The notes under the pieces were generated by a model, which was not told where the DNA came from, did no database searches, and saw only the letters and a program-made list of their open reading frames with translations. The translations under genes were made by a program, and so were the position numbers. A DNA stretch of 64,000 nucleotides, taken from Mycobacterium sp. 852013-51886_SCH5428379 (GTDB lineage Bacteria > Actinomycetota > Actinomycetes > Mycobacteriales > Mycobacteriaceae). The stretch covers positions 1 to 64,000 of the forward strand of contig NZ_LZSU01000019.1 of the NCBI RefSeq assembly GCF_001665575.1, in the 5' to 3' direction. This document shows positions 1 through 9,694 of this stretch, in pieces (position 1 is the first letter of the stretch; each line of letters opens with the position of its first letter).

Positions 1-1424
1 GCGGCGACTTCTTCCGCGACGGCGTCGGCCTCCTCAGCACGCTCGACCGCAGCCTCGTGGGCCTCTTCCGCAGACTCCTCGACCGCGACCGCGTCCTCAC
101 CCTCGACACTGCCCAGGGCTGTCGAAGCGTCCGCTTCCTCACCGGCTTCTGCGAACTCCGCCGCCTCGACGATCTCCTCCGACGGTGCCGCCTCGACCGC
201 GCCGATCAACTCCTCGGCCTCGGCCACAGCTTCCATGTCGGTGTCACCGTCAGCGGCATCCTCGGCAGCAATCTCCTCAGCCACCGCCTCCGCTTCATCG
301 GCCCGCTCAGCGGCCTCCTCGAGCTCCGCTTCCTCACCGGCCTCGGCGAACTCCGCTGCCTCGACGATCTCCTCCGACGGCGCAGTTTCCACCGCCTCGG
401 TGAGCTCCTCAGCCTCCGCGACCGCCTCGAAATCGTTGTCGACGTCCGGCGCAAGTTTCTCGGCGTCCGCGACCTTGACCGCCGCCCCGATCCCGGTTGC
501 CGCGACGGCGCCGGTCGCGAAGTCCATGATGGCCTCTTCGACGCCCTCATGCTCCTCGTCGGTGTCTTCCGAGCGCAGCGTCTCCGGATCCTCGCGCCCC
601 TTCGGCGCCAGCATGATGTAGACCACCGCACCGATGAACACGAACATCGACGTGAACGAGTTGATGCGGATGCCCGCGATGTGCGTGGCCATATCGCTGC
701 GCAGCAGCTCGATCCAGAACCGGCCGAGGCAGTATCCCGCAACGTACAGCGCGAACAATCTGCCGTGACCGAGCTTGAAGCGGCGATCAGCCCAGATCAG
801 CACCGCGAAAACCAGCAGGTTCCAGAGCAGTTCGTAAAGAAACGTCGGGTGGACCGTCTCCAGCACCTGGCCCGTTGACACCCCGATCAGGTCGTTGCGA
901 ACCCCGTTCGCGTCGACCCGCTCGTAGATCTGCAGACCCCACGGCAGGGTCGTTGGCCCGCCATAGAGCTCCTGGTTGAAGTAGTTGCCGAGGCGACCGA
1001 TCGCCTGCGCCAGGATGATCCCCGGCGCGATGGCATCCCCGAACGCGGGCAACGGGATTCCTCGCCGCCGGCACGCGATCCACGCGCCGACACCGCCGAG
1101 CGCCACCGCGCCCCAGATGCCCAGGCCGCCCTCCCAGATCCGGAAGGCCGCCGCCAGACCGGCGCCGTCGGGACCGAAGTACGTCTGCCAGTCGGTCAAC
1201 ACGTGATAGACCCGGCCACCGATCAGGCCGAACGGCACTGCCCACAGCGCGATGTCGTAGATGACGCCCTGATCGCCGCCGCGCGCCTGCCACCGTCGGT
1301 CACCCAGAACCAGGGCCACGACGATGCCGACGATGATGCACAGCGCGTACGCGCGCAGCGGGAACGGCCCCAAATACCAGACGCCTTGCGGCGGACTCGG
1401 TAGATAGGCCAGCGTGCTGGTCAC
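1..1424 (-). CDS. lgt: Prolipoprotein diacylglyceryl transferase Lgt, 3' end cut by the window edge
   Basis: Lgt moves diacylglycerol from phosphatidylglycerol to the lipobox cysteine of prolipoproteins in the cytoplasmic membrane. The reading frame starts at GTG 1424, overlapping the trpA stop as GTGA, and stays open to base 1, so at least 474 codons are present and the stop lies outside. The first roughly 290 residues are polytopic and contain the family signature GRIGNYFNQE and a PTFLYELLWN segment. Beyond about residue 290 comes a long Ala/Glu/Val-rich, strongly acidic tail with no membrane segments, holding two near-identical blocks. M. tuberculosis Lgt also has a long C-terminal extension; this one looks longer and repetitive. 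It is the last gene of the trp cluster. LspA, the next enzyme of the pathway, lies at 45837-46508. The identification is firm; the role of the tail is unknown. Confidence 0.95.
   Translation of the reverse strand, partial: MTSTLAYLPSPPQGVWYLGPFPLRAYALCIIVGIVVALVLGDRRWQARGGDQGVIYDIALWAVPFGLIGGRVYHVLTDWQTYFGPDGAGLAAAFRIWEGGLGIWGAVALGGVGAWIACRRRGIPLPAFGDAIAPGIILAQAIGRLGNYFNQELYGGPTTLPWGLQIYERVDANGVRNDLIGVSTGQVLETVHPTFLYELLWNLLVFAVLIWADRRFKLGHGRLFALYVAGYCLGRFWIELLRSDMATHIAGIRINSFTSMFVFIGAVVYIMLAPKGREDPETLRSEDTDEEHEGVEEAIMDFATGAVAATGIGAAVKVADAEKLAPDVDNDFEAVAEAEELTEAVETAPSEEIVEAAEFAEAGEEAELEEAAERADEAEAVAEEIAAEDAADGDTDMEAVAEAEELIGAVEAAPSEEIVEAAEFAEAGEEADASTALGSVEGEDAVAVEESAEEAHEAAVERAEEADAVAEEVA
136..427 (-). 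repeat. Two in-frame repeats in the Lgt acidic tail
   Basis: Copies at about 136-232 and 331-427 lie 195 bp (65 codons) apart. Both encode blocks containing APSEEIVEAAEFAEAGEEA. The DNA differs mostly at third codon positions, so the duplication is old or under protein-level selection rather than a recent slippage event. Confidence 0.85.
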
Positions 1425-2209
1425 GCCGTCGCCTTCTGCCGGACGCCCTCGGCCAGTTCCTCGGTCAGCGCACGCAAGGCCGGGACTCCGTCGGTGAGCG
1501 CCGACACCAGCGCCGAGCCCACGATCACCCCGTCGGCGAACGCGCCGATCTCCGCGGCCTGCTGACCCGAACGCACGCCGAGGCCGACGCCAACGGGAAT
1601 GTCCGACACTGCCTTGATCCGGCTCACCAGCTCAGGCGCCGCGGACGACACCGCATCCCGTGCGCCCGTGACGCCCATGGTCGATGCGGCGTACACGAAT
1701 CCGCGGGAGGCCTGCGCCGTCTTCGCCAGCCGCTCAGGAGTCGACGACGGCGCCACCAGGAAAATGCGGTCCAGGTCGTGTTCCTCGGAGGCGGCCATCC
1801 ACTCGTCAGCCTCCTCCGGGATCAGATCCGGCGTGATGAGCCCCATCCCACCGGCCGAGGCCAGGTCACGGGCGAACGCGTCGATCCCCCAGCGCAATAC
1901 CGGATTCCAATAGGTCATGACGACCGCGCTGCCGCCCGCCGCGCTGATCGCCTCGACCGCTTTCAGCGAATCGCGCACCCGCACGCCGCCCATCAGTGCC
2001 GCCTCGGTCGCCGCGGCGATCGTCGGGCCGTCCATGCCGGGATCGGAGTATGCGACTCCGACCTCGATGATGTCGCAACCGGATTCGACCAGGGCCGTCA
2101 TCGCGGAAATCGATGACGGCACGTCGGGGAACCCCGTCGGCAGATAGCCGATCAGTGCCGCCCGCTGCTCGGAGCGGCAGGCGTCGAACAGACCACCCAG
2201 CCGACTCAT
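1421..2209 (-). CDS. trpA: Tryptophan synthase alpha subunit
   Basis: TrpA cleaves indole-3-glycerol phosphate to indole and glyceraldehyde-3-phosphate and passes indole through a tunnel to TrpB. The 262-residue protein has the TIM-barrel hallmarks: [19 protein letters not shown] near the N-terminus with the catalytic Glu and Asp region, and the phosphate-binding [12 protein letters not shown] and [10 protein letters not shown] near the C-terminus. I chose ATG 2209 because it overlaps the trpB stop as ATGA; a longer frame starting at 2224 would intrude into trpB. The stop overlaps the lgt GTG start, so trpB, trpA and lgt are probably translationally coupled. Confidence 0.96.
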   Translation of the reverse strand: MSRLGGLFDACRSEQRAALIGYLPTGFPDVPSSISAMTALVESGCDIIEVGVAYSDPGMDGPTIAAATEAALMGGVRVRDSLKAVEAISAAGGSAVVMTYWNPVLRWGIDAFARDLASAGGMGLITPDLIPEEADEWMAASEEHDLDRIFLVAPSSTPERLAKTAQASRGFVYAASTMGVTGARDAVSSAAPELVSRIKAVSDIPVGVGLGVRSGQQAAEIGAFADGVIVGSALVSALTDGVPALRALTEELAEGVRQKATA

Positions 2210-3453
2210 AGCAGTCCGAACCACTTCGCGGCGGTCTCGACGTCCTTGTCGCCGCGTCCGGACAGGTTCACCAGGATCACCGCCCCGGCGCCGAGTTCGG
2301 CGCCGAGTTTCAGCGCGCCGGCCACGGCGTGGGCGGACTCGATCGCAGGGATGATTCCCTCGGTCTTGGACAGCAACGACAGCGCGTCCATCGCCTCGGT
2401 GTCGGTGATGGGCCGGTACTCGGCCCGACCGATGTCCTTGAGCAGGGCGTGTTCGGGTCCGACGCCGGGGTAGTCCAGCCCGGCCGAGATCGAATGCGAT
2501 TCGATGGTCTGACCGTCCTCGTCCTGCAGCAGATAGGAGAACGACCCCTGGAATGCGCCGGGCGAACCACCGGTGAATGTCGCTGCGTGCCTTCCGGTCT
2601 CGACGCCGTCACCGGCGGCCTCGTAGCCGATCAGCCGGACGCCGGGATCGTCGATGAACGCGTGGAAGATGCCGATGGCGTTCGAGCCGCCGCCGACGCA
2701 GGCGGTGACCGCGTCGGGCAGCCGGCCGGCCTGATCCTGGATCTGGACCCGCGCCTCCATCCCGATGATCCGCTGGAAGTCGCGCACCATCAGCGGGAAC
2801 GGGTGGGGGCCGGCGGCGGTGCCGAAGCAGTAGTAGGTCTCATCGGCGTTGGTCACCCAGTCGCGGAACGCCTCGTTGATCGCGTCCTTGAGCGTCTTCG
2901 ACCCCGCCTCCACCGACACCACCTCGGCGCCGAGCAGTCGCATCCGCGCCACGTTGAGCGCCTGGCGGGCGGTGTCGACGGCACCCATGTAGATGACACA
3001 TTCCAGGCCCAGCAGCGCGCATGCGGTCGCGGTGGCCACCCCGTGCTGACCGGCACCGGTCTCGGCGATGACGCGGGTCTTGCCCATCTGTCGGGCGAGC
3101 AGCGCTTGGCCCAACACGTTGTTGATCTTGTGAGACCCGGTGTGGTTGAGGTCTTCTCGCTTCAAGAAGATCCGCGCACCGCCGGCGTGGTCACTGAGCC
3201 GTTCCGCTTCGTAGAGCGGCGACGGGCGGCCGCTGTAGTTCTGCTGCAGCCGGTCGAGTTCGTCGAGGAAGGTCTGGTCGCCGCGGGCCTTCTCGTAGGC
3301 CGAGGTGACCTCCTCGATGACCGCCATGAGTGCCTCGGGCACGAGGCGGCCGCCGTAGGCACCGAAGTGCCCGCGTTCGTCGGGATCGTGGGTGGTGGGT
3401 TCCGCGACGGCTGCGCTGGCGCGCGGTACGTCGGTACCTGCGAAGTCGGCCAC
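2206..3453 (-). CDS. trpB: Tryptophan synthase beta subunit
   Basis: TrpB is the PLP enzyme that condenses indole with serine to make tryptophan. The 415-residue protein carries the PLP-lysine motif [15 protein letters not shown], the glycine-rich phosphate loop [10 protein letters not shown] and the conserved [10 protein letters not shown], and matches M. tuberculosis TrpB almost end to end. The frame is open upstream to 3714 but that part lies inside trpC and has no TrpB similarity. GTG 3453 starts one base after the trpC TAG stop. The first 20 or so residues before [12 protein letters not shown] are a variable N-terminal extension typical of actinobacteria. Confidence 0.96.
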   Translation of the reverse strand: MADFAGTDVPRASAAVAEPTTHDPDERGHFGAYGGRLVPEALMAVIEEVTSAYEKARGDQTFLDELDRLQQNYSGRPSPLYEAERLSDHAGGARIFLKREDLNHTGSHKINNVLGQALLARQMGKTRVIAETGAGQHGVATATACALLGLECVIYMGAVDTARQALNVARMRLLGAEVVSVEAGSKTLKDAINEAFRDWVTNADETYYCFGTAAGPHPFPLMVRDFQRIIGMEARVQIQDQAGRLPDAVTACVGGGSNAIGIFHAFIDDPGVRLIGYEAAGDGVETGRHAATFTGGSPGAFQGSFSYLLQDEDGQTIESHSISAGLDYPGVGPEHALLKDIGRAEYRPITDTEAMDALSLLSKTEGIIPAIESAHAVAGALKLGAELGAGAVILVNLSGRGDKDVETAAKWFGLL

Positions 3454-3454
3454 G

Positions 3455-4273
3455 CTATCGCGAGGGCTTCGGGCAGGACGGATGGGTACCTGCGGTGACG
3501 AGGTCGGCGACTGCGCTGCGCGGATCGCGGCTGGTGACCAGCCCCTCCCCGACGAGCACTGCGTCGGCGCCCGCGCCGGCGTAGGCCAGCAGGTCGGCGG
3601 TGCCGCGCACCCCGGACTCCGCCACCCGGATGACGTTGGACGGCAGTCCCGGAGCAATCCGGGCGAAGCAGTCGCGATCGACCTCGAGAGTCTTGAGGTT
3701 CCGGGCGTTGACACCGATGACCGACGCCCCGGCCTGCAGCGCCCGGTCGGCCTCCTCCTCGGTGTGCACCTCGACCAGCGCGGTCATCCCGAGCGATTCG
3801 GTGCGCTCGAGGAGCGACTCCAACGCCGACTGATCGAGTGCGGCGACGATCAGCAGCAGCATGTCCGCGCCGTGGGCCCGGGCCTCGTGGATCTGGTACG
3901 GCCGGACGATGAAGTCCTTGCGCAGGATCGGGATCGACACCGCAGCCCGCACCGCGTCCAGATCATCGAGGGACCCGTGGAAGCGGCGCTGCTCGGTCAG
4001 CACGCTGATGACCCGGGCGCCGCCGTCTTCGTAGGCGCGGGCCAGCTTGGCCGGATCGCCGATCGAGGCGAGTTCGCCGCGCGACGGGCTGGCACGCTTG
4101 ACCTCGGCGATCACGCCGATACCCGGCTCGCGCAGGGCGGCCAGCACGTTGATCGGCGGAGGCGCCTGCTTGGCGCGTTCCTTGATCTCGCCGAGACTGA
4201 CGACGGCCTCGCGGGCAGCGACGTCAGCGCGGACTCCCTCGATGATGGAGTCGAGCACAGTCGCCGCACTCAT
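3455..4273 (-). CDS. trpC: Indole-3-glycerol phosphate synthase
   Basis: TrpC closes the pyrrole ring of CdRP to give indole-3-glycerol phosphate. The 272-residue protein is a TIM barrel with the family motifs [13 protein letters not shown] (catalytic Glu and Lys), ILRKDFIV (catalytic Lys), GVNARNL and RVAESGV. It is a single-domain TrpC, not the TrpC-TrpF fusion of enterobacteria, and no trpF is found nearby. A strong ribosome-binding site, AAGGAGGG, lies about 9 nt before ATG 4273. The 83-bp gap upstream (4274-4356) holds a small palindrome (CCCTT/AAGGG around 4330) and an AT-rich stretch that may be an internal promoter for trpC-trpB-trpA-lgt. Confidence 0.96.
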   Translation of the reverse strand: MSAATVLDSIIEGVRADVAAREAVVSLGEIKERAKQAPPPINVLAALREPGIGVIAEVKRASPSRGELASIGDPAKLARAYEDGGARVISVLTEQRRFHGSLDDLDAVRAAVSIPILRKDFIVRPYQIHEARAHGADMLLLIVAALDQSALESLLERTESLGMTALVEVHTEEEADRALQAGASVIGVNARNLKTLEVDRDCFARIAPGLPSNVIRVAESGVRGTADLLAYAGAGADAVLVGEGLVTSRDPRSAVADLVTAGTHPSCPKPSR

Positions 4274-4356
4274 CGGTCCGGTCCCTCCTTGCGCGGTGCC
4301 AATTGGTATGCCTTTTCGATCCCTTCAAAGGGTAGTCGCCACGGACCCATTGGCGG

Positions 4357-4968
4357 TCACCGCCCCTTGGTGTCGGGATTGGTGGGATCGTGCCCCTCGT
4401 CGAGCGCGTCCCAGATCATCCGTTCCGACATCGCATCCTCCGCAGACTCCCCCGCCTTCGCCTGTGCGGCTTCGCGTCGCGCGGCCGGTGCCGCGTACTT
4501 CGCCGTCGCCGCCGGCGCCCCGGACGAACTCCTGGCCGCACGCATCAGCAGTACTGCGGCGGCCAGCGCGCAGACGGCCGCCACCAGGGTGATCACCGCA
4601 CCCGTGAAGTAGCGGTGTGTGCCCGTCAGGTCGACGATCGAAATTTCTGCCAGATCCGCGGCACGCGGGGCGACGTCCTTGATGATCCACAGGCTGATCG
4701 CCAGATACGCCATCCCCGCACTGGCCGCCGCCACCAGCACGGCCAGCAGCCGCAGCAGCCAGCCCCGCACGGCGAGCACGGCCACGGCTGCCGCGAGCAG
4801 CACCAGGGCCAGCGGGATCAGCGCCGTCGACCAGGCCGCTCCGTTGAGTGCGGACGTCTTGGGCAGGCCGAGGCCATCGAAGGACTGCACGTCCACCCAG
4901 GTGAAGCGCGACGCGACCCAGAGGGCCGCCGCGGACAGGACCAGGAGGAGTTGGGCGATGCGGGTCAT
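4357..4968 (-). CDS. Trp-region conserved membrane protein (TIGR02234 type)
   Basis: This 203-residue membrane protein sits between trpE and trpC, as Rv1610 does in M. tuberculosis. I see four hydrophobic segments, at roughly residues 5-20, 48-67, 72-93 and 120-143. After the second segment comes a WLLRLLAV stretch, and an extracytoplasmic-looking loop contains [12 protein letters not shown]. The C-terminal 50 residues are hydrophilic and Ala/Glu/Lys-rich. Its start ATG overlaps the trpE stop as ATGA, so it is co-expressed with tryptophan synthesis. The family is recognised by its genomic position; its biochemical role is not known, and a transport or membrane-anchoring role would be a guess. 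Confidence 0.85.
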   Translation of the reverse strand: MTRIAQLLLVLSAAALWVASRFTWVDVQSFDGLGLPKTSALNGAAWSTALIPLALVLLAAAVAVLAVRGWLLRLLAVLVAAASAGMAYLAISLWIIKDVAPRAADLAEISIVDLTGTHRYFTGAVITLVAAVCALAAAVLLMRAARSSSGAPAATAKYAAPAARREAAQAKAGESAEDAMSERMIWDALDEGHDPTNPDTKGR

Positions 4969-6470
4969 GGTCCGGCCAGCGTCTCCGCGGCGGCGATGGC
5001 GCTGAGCACCGCACGCGCCTTGTTCGCGGCCTCGGTGTATTCATAGGGACCGTTCGAGTCGGCGACGACGCCGCCGCCGGCCTGCACGTAGGCGGTGCCG
5101 CCGCGCATCAGCGCGGTGCGGATCGCGATCGCGAAGTCGGCGTTGCCCGCAAAGTCGAGGTAGCCGAGCACACCGCCGTAAAGGCCGCGCCGCGTCAGCT
5201 CGACCTCTTCGATGAGTTCCATCGCGCGGACCTTCGGCGCACCGGAGAGCGTGCCGGCCGGGAAGCACGCCGTCACGGCGTCCAGCGCGGAGCGGCCCTC
5301 GGCGAGACGGCCGGTCACCGTCGAGACGAGATGCATGACGTGGCTGTAGCGCTCGATGTGGCTGTAGTCCTCGACGCGGACCGAGCCCGGCTCGCACACC
5401 CGGCCCAGATCGTTGCGGCCCAGATCGACGAGCATCAGGTGCTCGGCGCGTTCCTTCTCGTCGGCCAGGAGCTCCTTCTCGAGCAGGATGTCCTCCTCCT
5501 CGGTCTCCCCCCGCCACCGGGTGCCGGCGATCGGATGGGTCTGTGCGCGACCGTCCTTGACCGTCACCAGCGCCTCGGGGCTGGACCCGACGACCGAGAA
5601 GTCGAGGTTGCCGTCGGCGTCGGGAACATTGAGCAGGTACATGTACGGGCTCGGGTTGGTGACGCGCAGCATCCGGTACACGTCGAGCGGATCAGCGGGT
5701 GTGTCCATCTCGAAGCGCTGCGACGGCACCACCTGGAACGCCTCACCGGCCTCGATGTCACCGACGAGCTTGTCGACGATAGCGGTGTACTCCTCGACCG
5801 TGCGCTGCGATCGATGCTGCGGCTGGGGGCGGTCGAACGTGGCCACCGCCGACGCCAACGGCTGGCTCAGCGCCTCGGTCATCACGTCCAGGCGCGCGAC
5901 GGCGTCGTCGTAGGCCCAGTCCACCCGCTCGTCGGTGCCGTTCCAGTTCACCGCGTTGGCGATGAGGGTGATGGTGCCCTCGTGGTGGTCGACGGCGGCG
6001 ATGTCGGTCGCCAGCAGGAACAGCATGTCGGGCAGGCCGAGGTCGTCGGTCGCCAGTTCGGGCAGGCGTTCGAGCCTGCGCACCATGTCGTAGGCGAAGA
6101 AGCCGATCAGACCGCTGGACAGCGGCGGCAGGCCCGGCAGCGCGGCCGTCTCCAGCAGCGTCAGCGTGTCACGCAGGGCGACGAGCGGATCGCCGCCGCG
6201 GGGTGCGTCCTTCGGCGTCTCGCCCAGCCACACCGCCTCGCCGTCGCGGACGGTCAGCGCCGACGGCGCCCCGGCGCCGATGAACGACCAGCGCGACCAT
6301 GACCGGCCGTTCTCGGCCGATTCAAGCAGGAACGTGCTCGGGCGGTTGGCGGCCAGCTTGCGGTAGGCCGATAGCGGGGTCTCACTGTCGGCGAGGACCT
6401 TGCGGGTCACCGGCACCACGCGGTGGTCGGCGGCCAGGGCCCTGAAGTCCTCGCGCGAGGTCGTCTGCAC
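4965..6470 (-). CDS. trpE: Anthranilate synthase component I
   Basis: TrpE converts chorismate to anthranilate using ammonia from the glutamine amidotransferase partner TrpG, which is not encoded in this window. The protein has the chorismate-binding core [35 protein letters not shown], the [19 protein letters not shown] block and the C-terminal [15 protein letters not shown]. The N-terminal [20 protein letters not shown] lies in the tryptophan feedback-binding region. The frame is open to a TTG at 6500, but similarity to M. tuberculosis TrpE begins at TTSREDF. GTG 6470 follows a GACAAT -10 hexamer by 6 nt, which fits leaderless initiation, giving 501 residues. No attenuator hairpins or Trp-rich leader ORF are visible. 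Confidence 0.95.
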   Translation of the reverse strand: MQTTSREDFRALAADHRVVPVTRKVLADSETPLSAYRKLAANRPSTFLLESAENGRSWSRWSFIGAGAPSALTVRDGEAVWLGETPKDAPRGGDPLVALRDTLTLLETAALPGLPPLSSGLIGFFAYDMVRRLERLPELATDDLGLPDMLFLLATDIAAVDHHEGTITLIANAVNWNGTDERVDWAYDDAVARLDVMTEALSQPLASAVATFDRPQPQHRSQRTVEEYTAIVDKLVGDIEAGEAFQVVPSQRFEMDTPADPLDVYRMLRVTNPSPYMYLLNVPDADGNLDFSVVGSSPEALVTVKDGRAQTHPIAGTRWRGETEEEDILLEKELLADEKERAEHLMLVDLGRNDLGRVCEPGSVRVEDYSHIERYSHVMHLVSTVTGRLAEGRSALDAVTACFPAGTLSGAPKVRAMELIEEVELTRRGLYGGVLGYLDFAGNADFAIAIRTALMRGGTAYVQAGGGVVADSNGPYEYTEAANKARAVLSAIAAAETLAGP

Positions 6471-6476
6471 GCCGCG

Positions 6477-6495
6477 ATTGTCCCAGACGTAACGT
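6477..6495. promoter_or_regulatory. Interleaved divergent leaderless promoters of trpE and bcpB
   Basis: On the minus strand GACAAT (6482-6477) lies 6 nt before trpE GTG 6470. On the plus strand TAACGT (6490-6495) lies 7 nt before bcpB ATG 6503. Both match the -10 to start-codon distance of mycobacterial leaderless genes. Inferred from spacing only. Confidence 0.55.
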
Positions 6496-6502
6496 GTCAA
6501 CC

Positions 6503-6967
6503 ATGAATCGAGGCGACCGGGTCGACGACTTCACCCTCCCCGACCAGACAGGCACCCCGCGCACGCTGAGCGCGCTGCTCGCCGACGGTCCCGTGGTGCT
6601 GTTCTTCTACCCCGCCGCGATGACGCCGGGCTGCACCAAGGAGGCCTGCCATTTCCGCGATCTGGCGGCCGAATTCGCCGCGGTCGGGGCGACGCGGGTC
6701 GGGATCAGCACCGACGCGGTGGACAAACAGGCCAAGTTCTCCGACACCCAGCGCTTCGACTATCCGCTGCTGTCCGACACCGACGGCGCAGTCGCGCGGC
6801 AGTTCGGCGTCAAGCGTGGGCTGCTGGGCAAGCTGATGCCGGTCAAGCGCACCACGTTCGTGATCGACACCGACCGCACCGTGCTGGAGGTGATCTCCAG
6901 CGAGCTGAACATGGAGACCCATGCGGACAAGGCGCTGCAGGTGCTCCGGCAGCGTCAGTCGGCCTGA
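6503..6967 (+). CDS. bcpB: Peroxiredoxin, Bcp/PrxQ type
   Basis: Thiol peroxidase that reduces hydrogen peroxide and organic hydroperoxides in the cytoplasm. The 154-residue protein has the thioredoxin-fold peroxiredoxin core with the PrxQ signature [20 protein letters not shown]44 would be the peroxidatic and C49 the resolving cysteine, five residues apart. It corresponds to Rv1608c, which also separates the his and trp operons. ATG 6503 is preferred over GTG 6494, which would overlap the promoter. Its 3' end overlaps the convergent hisI gene by 13 bp, so the two transcripts are antisense at their tails. The chaA-like gene found between bcpB and hisI in M. tuberculosis is missing here. Confidence 0.92.
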   Translation: MNRGDRVDDFTLPDQTGTPRTLSALLADGPVVLFFYPAAMTPGCTKEACHFRDLAAEFAAVGATRVGISTDAVDKQAKFSDTQRFDYPLLSDTDGAVARQFGVKRGLLGKLMPVKRTTFVIDTDRTVLEVISSELNMETHADKALQVLRQRQSA

Positions 6968-7323
6968 GGTTCGTCCTGGGTTTCTGCGGCCAGCAGCTGA
7001 TCGGCGTCGAAGCAGGTGTGCTCGCCGGTGTGACACGCCGCCCCGGTCTGATCGACCTCGAGCAGGACGGTGTCGCCGTCGCAGTCCAGACGCACCGAGT
7101 GCACGTACTGCGTGTGACCTGACGTCTCGCCCTTGACCCAGTGCTCGTTGCGCGACCGCGACCAGTAGGTGGCCCGACGGGTGCGCAGCGTGCGGTCGAG
7201 CGCGACATCGTCCATCCACGCCACCATCAGCACCTGTCCGGTGCCGCGTTCCTGCGCGACGGCGGTGAACAGGCCGTTGGCGTCGCGTTTGAGGCGCGAC
7301 GCGATCGCGGGATCGAGACTCAC
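6955..7323 (-). CDS. hisI: Phosphoribosyl-AMP cyclohydrolase
   Basis: HisI opens the purine ring of phosphoribosyl-AMP, the third step of histidine synthesis. The 122-residue protein contains the conserved [27 protein letters not shown] and the metal-binding segment [20 protein letters not shown] followed by HTC, with the cysteines and aspartates that bind zinc and magnesium. The HisE pyrophosphohydrolase is not fused to it, as is usual in actinobacteria. GTG 7323 overlaps the hisF stop as GTGA. A longer frame reaching 8067 is only the shadow of hisF. Last gene of the his operon; the tail overlaps bcpB. Confidence 0.95.
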   Translation of the reverse strand: MSLDPAIASRLKRDANGLFTAVAQERGTGQVLMVAWMDDVALDRTLRTRRATYWSRSRNEHWVKGETSGHTQYVHSVRLDCDGDTVLLEVDQTGAACHTGEHTCFDADQLLAAETQDEPQAD

Positions 7324-8105
7324 CTGACTGTGATTCCTTCCGCCGCCATCGCCGCCTTCACCTCGCCGATCGTCAGCTCCTTGAAGTGGAAGACGCTGGC
7401 GGCCAACACCGCATCCGCGCCCGCGTGCACCGCCGGCGCGAAATGCTCGACCGCCCCGGCGCCGCCGCTGGCGATCACCGGCACGGTGACCGCGCCCCGG
7501 ACCGCGCGCAGCATCGGCAGATCGAAGCCCGCCTTGGTGCCGTCGAAATCCATGGAGTTCAGCAGGATCTCGCCGACGCCGAGTTCGGCGCCGCGGGCCG
7601 CCCACTCGACGGCGTCGATGCCGGTGCCGCGTCGGCCGCCGTGGGTGGTGACCTCCCAGCCGGACGGCGTCGGGTCCGAACCCTCCGGCACCGTGCGTGC
7701 GTCGACCGACAGCACGATGCACTGCGAGCCGAACTGACGGGACAGCTCGGCCAGCAGTTCGGGGCGGGCGATCGCGGCCGTGTTCACCGACACCTTGTCC
7801 GCGCCTGCGCGCAGCAGCATGTCGACGTCGGCGACCGAGCGGACCCCGCCGCCCACGGTCAGCGGGATGAACACCTGCTCGGCGGTACGCCGCACCACGT
7901 CGAGCATCGTCGAGCGGCCGGACGACGACGCGGTGACGTCGAGAAAGGTCAGCTCGTCCGCACCCTCGGCGTCGTAGACCGCCGCCAGCTCCACGGGATC
8001 GCCCGCGTCCCTGAGGTTCTCGAAGTTGACGCCCTTGACCACGCGCCCGGCGTCGACGTCGAGGCACGGGATGATGCGGACGGCGAGTCCCCTGTCGGCG
8101 GCCAT
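7320..8105 (-). CDS. hisF: Imidazole glycerol phosphate synthase, cyclase subunit
   Basis: HisF combines with the glutaminase HisH and uses its ammonia to turn PRFAR into imidazole glycerol phosphate and AICAR. The 261-residue beta/alpha barrel shows [15 protein letters not shown] with the catalytic Asp, the phosphate loops VGGGVRSV and [11 protein letters not shown], and the second catalytic Asp in [11 protein letters not shown]. It follows the inositol monophosphatase gene by one base and overlaps hisI, so it lies within one tightly packed operon. Confidence 0.96.
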   Translation of the reverse strand: MAADRGLAVRIIPCLDVDAGRVVKGVNFENLRDAGDPVELAAVYDAEGADELTFLDVTASSSGRSTMLDVVRRTAEQVFIPLTVGGGVRSVADVDMLLRAGADKVSVNTAAIARPELLAELSRQFGSQCIVLSVDARTVPEGSDPTPSGWEVTTHGGRRGTGIDAVEWAARGAELGVGEILLNSMDFDGTKAGFDLPMLRAVRGAVTVPVIASGGAGAVEHFAPAVHAGADAVLAASVFHFKELTIGEVKAAMAAEGITVR

Positions 8106-8106
8106 C

Positions 8107-8922
8107 TCAGTAGTCCTCCGGTGCGCCCGCGGCGAGCACCAGTTCGAGGAGGTCGGCGTGCACCTGTGGGGATGCGGCCAGCACCGATTTCGACGCCGGA
8201 GTCCAGGGTTGGCCGGCCAGATCGGTGACGATGCCGCCCGCCGCGCGGATCAGCGCGACGCCCGCGGCGTGATCCCAGATGTGGTGGCCGAAACTGATGG
8301 CGCCGCCGAGGACTCCGGCCGAGACGTAGGCCAGGTCGACACCCGTGGCGCCGTGCATCCGCAGCCGGTTGCACTTGCGGCTGAGCTGCTCCAGCACCGC
8401 CAGCCGCCACCGGCCCGGAAACCGTCCCCGCGAGTCGATGTTGAACGTGCCCGTCCCGACCACACACTCCGAGAGCGGCCCGGTTCGCAACGCCGGCTGC
8501 TCGACTCCGTTGGCGTACAACGGCTTTCCGACCACTGCGGTATAGCGCTGATCGGTGAAGGGCAGCCAGGTCAGCCCGGCGACCGGTTCCCCGTCGCGCA
8601 GCAGGCCCAGCAGAATCCCCGCGGTGGGCAGCCCCGCGGCGTAGTTGAACGTGCCGTCGATAGGGTCGAGCACCCAGACCAGCGGGGCGGCGATGTCCTC
8701 ACCGCCGTATTCCTCACCGTGCACGCCGATCCCGGTCCTGGCGGTGAGCGCCTCGGTGACCTGCCGCTCAATGCTGAGGTCGACCTCGGTGGCGAAGTCG
8801 TTGCCCTTCTTCTGGACGGCCGAGTCGGCGCGGTGTCCGGCGACGAACTCCTCGGAGGCGGCGTCGAGGATGGTGGCGGCCTCGGCGACCAGGCTGTGGA
8901 GGTCCACCTCGCTGCGTGCCAT
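8107..8922 (-). CDS. impA: Inositol monophosphatase family protein
   Basis: Member of the Mg-dependent, lithium-sensitive phosphatase family, 271 residues. The metal and phosphate motif [15 protein letters not shown] has D86 and D89, HGEE precedes it at residues 68-71, and the C-terminal motif [15 protein letters not shown] completes the site. It corresponds to Rv1604 (impA) and lies inside the his operon between priA and hisF. Family members act on inositol-1-phosphate or on histidinol phosphate. The position in the his operon makes histidinol-phosphate phosphatase a real alternative, since no other such phosphatase is visible here. The fold is certain; the substrate is not. Confidence 0.88.
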   Translation of the reverse strand: MARSEVDLHSLVAEAATILDAASEEFVAGHRADSAVQKKGNDFATEVDLSIERQVTEALTARTGIGVHGEEYGGEDIAAPLVWVLDPIDGTFNYAAGLPTAGILLGLLRDGEPVAGLTWLPFTDQRYTAVVGKPLYANGVEQPALRTGPLSECVVGTGTFNIDSRGRFPGRWRLAVLEQLSRKCNRLRMHGATGVDLAYVSAGVLGGAISFGHHIWDHAAGVALIRAAGGIVTDLAGQPWTPASKSVLAASPQVHADLLELVLAAGAPEDY

Positions 8923-8930
8923 CGACTCCC

Positions 8931-9689
8931 CTATCGACTGACCGCTGCGAGAGCCTGCGGCAGCGTGAAACGTCCGGCGTAGAGCGCCTTCCCGACGATC
9001 GCGCCCTCCACCCCGCGGGCGGTCAGGGTCGCGATGGCCGTCAGGTCGTCCAGGCTCGACACCCCGCCCGAGGCGATGACGGGGGCGTCGGTGCGGTCGG
9101 CGACCGTGCCGAGCAGTTCGAGGTTGGGCCCGCCCAGGGTGCCGTCCTTGGTGACGTCGGTGACGACGTAGCGCGAGCAGCCTTCACGATCGAGTCGGTC
9201 CAGCACCTCCCACAGGTCGCCGCCGTCGGTCTCCCACCCGCGGCCTCGCAGCCGGTAGCTGCCTTCGGGATCGCCCGCCTCGCGTTTGACGTCCAGCCCC
9301 ACCGCCACCCGGTCGCCGTATTCGGCGACGATGCGGGCGCACCACTGCGGGTTCTCCAGCGCCGCGGTTCCGATGTTGACCCGGGCACAGCCGGTCGCCA
9401 GCGCCGCGGCGAGCGACTCGTCGTCGCGGATTCCGCCGGACAGTTCAACCTTCACGTCGAGCCGGCCGACGACGTCGGCGAGCAGTTCGCGGTTCGAGCC
9501 GCGCCCGAACGCGGCGTCGAGGTCGACGAGGTGGATCCATTCGGCGCCGTCCCGCTGCCAGCCGAGCGCGGCGTCGAGCGCGGAACCGTATTCGGTTTCG
9601 CTGCCCGCCTTGCCCTGGACGAGACGCACGGCACGGCCCTCGACGACGTCGACGGCGGGGAGGAGTACAAGACGCGGCTTGGCAGACAC
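8931..9689 (-). CDS. priA: Bifunctional HisA/TrpF isomerase PriA
   Basis: This 252-residue beta/alpha barrel isomerises ProFAR in histidine synthesis. In actinobacteria the same enzyme also performs the TrpF reaction on phosphoribosyl anthranilate. Visible motifs are [18 protein letters not shown] with the catalytic Asp near residue 14, [23 protein letters not shown] with the second catalytic Asp, and [14 protein letters not shown] 9689 is chosen because the protein aligns from [10 protein letters not shown]; the longer frame to 10073 is the shadow of hisH. The trp cluster 2.4 kb away lacks trpF, so this gene probably links the two pathways. Confidence 0.93.
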   Translation of the reverse strand: MSAKPRLVLLPAVDVVEGRAVRLVQGKAGSETEYGSALDAALGWQRDGAEWIHLVDLDAAFGRGSNRELLADVVGRLDVKVELSGGIRDDESLAAALATGCARVNIGTAALENPQWCARIVAEYGDRVAVGLDVKREAGDPEGSYRLRGRGWETDGGDLWEVLDRLDREGCSRYVVTDVTKDGTLGGPNLELLGTVADRTDAPVIASGGVSSLDDLTAIATLTARGVEGAIVGKALYAGRFTLPQALAAVSR

Positions 9690-9694
9690 TTGCG

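Noticed and set aside
136..427. Repeats in lgt and lspA as a possible CRISPR or VNTR locus
   Set aside because: Only two copies each, in frame within coding sequence, with no spacer structure and no cas genes.
2329..3498. 389-codon plus-strand frame over trpB
   Set aside because: Complementary to the highly conserved trpB gene and without any recognisable motif.
6495..6500. TTGACA read as a consensus -35 for trpE
   Set aside because: It lies only 12 bp from the GACAAT hexamer, too close for a -35/-10 pair, and it coincides with an alternative TTG start codon.
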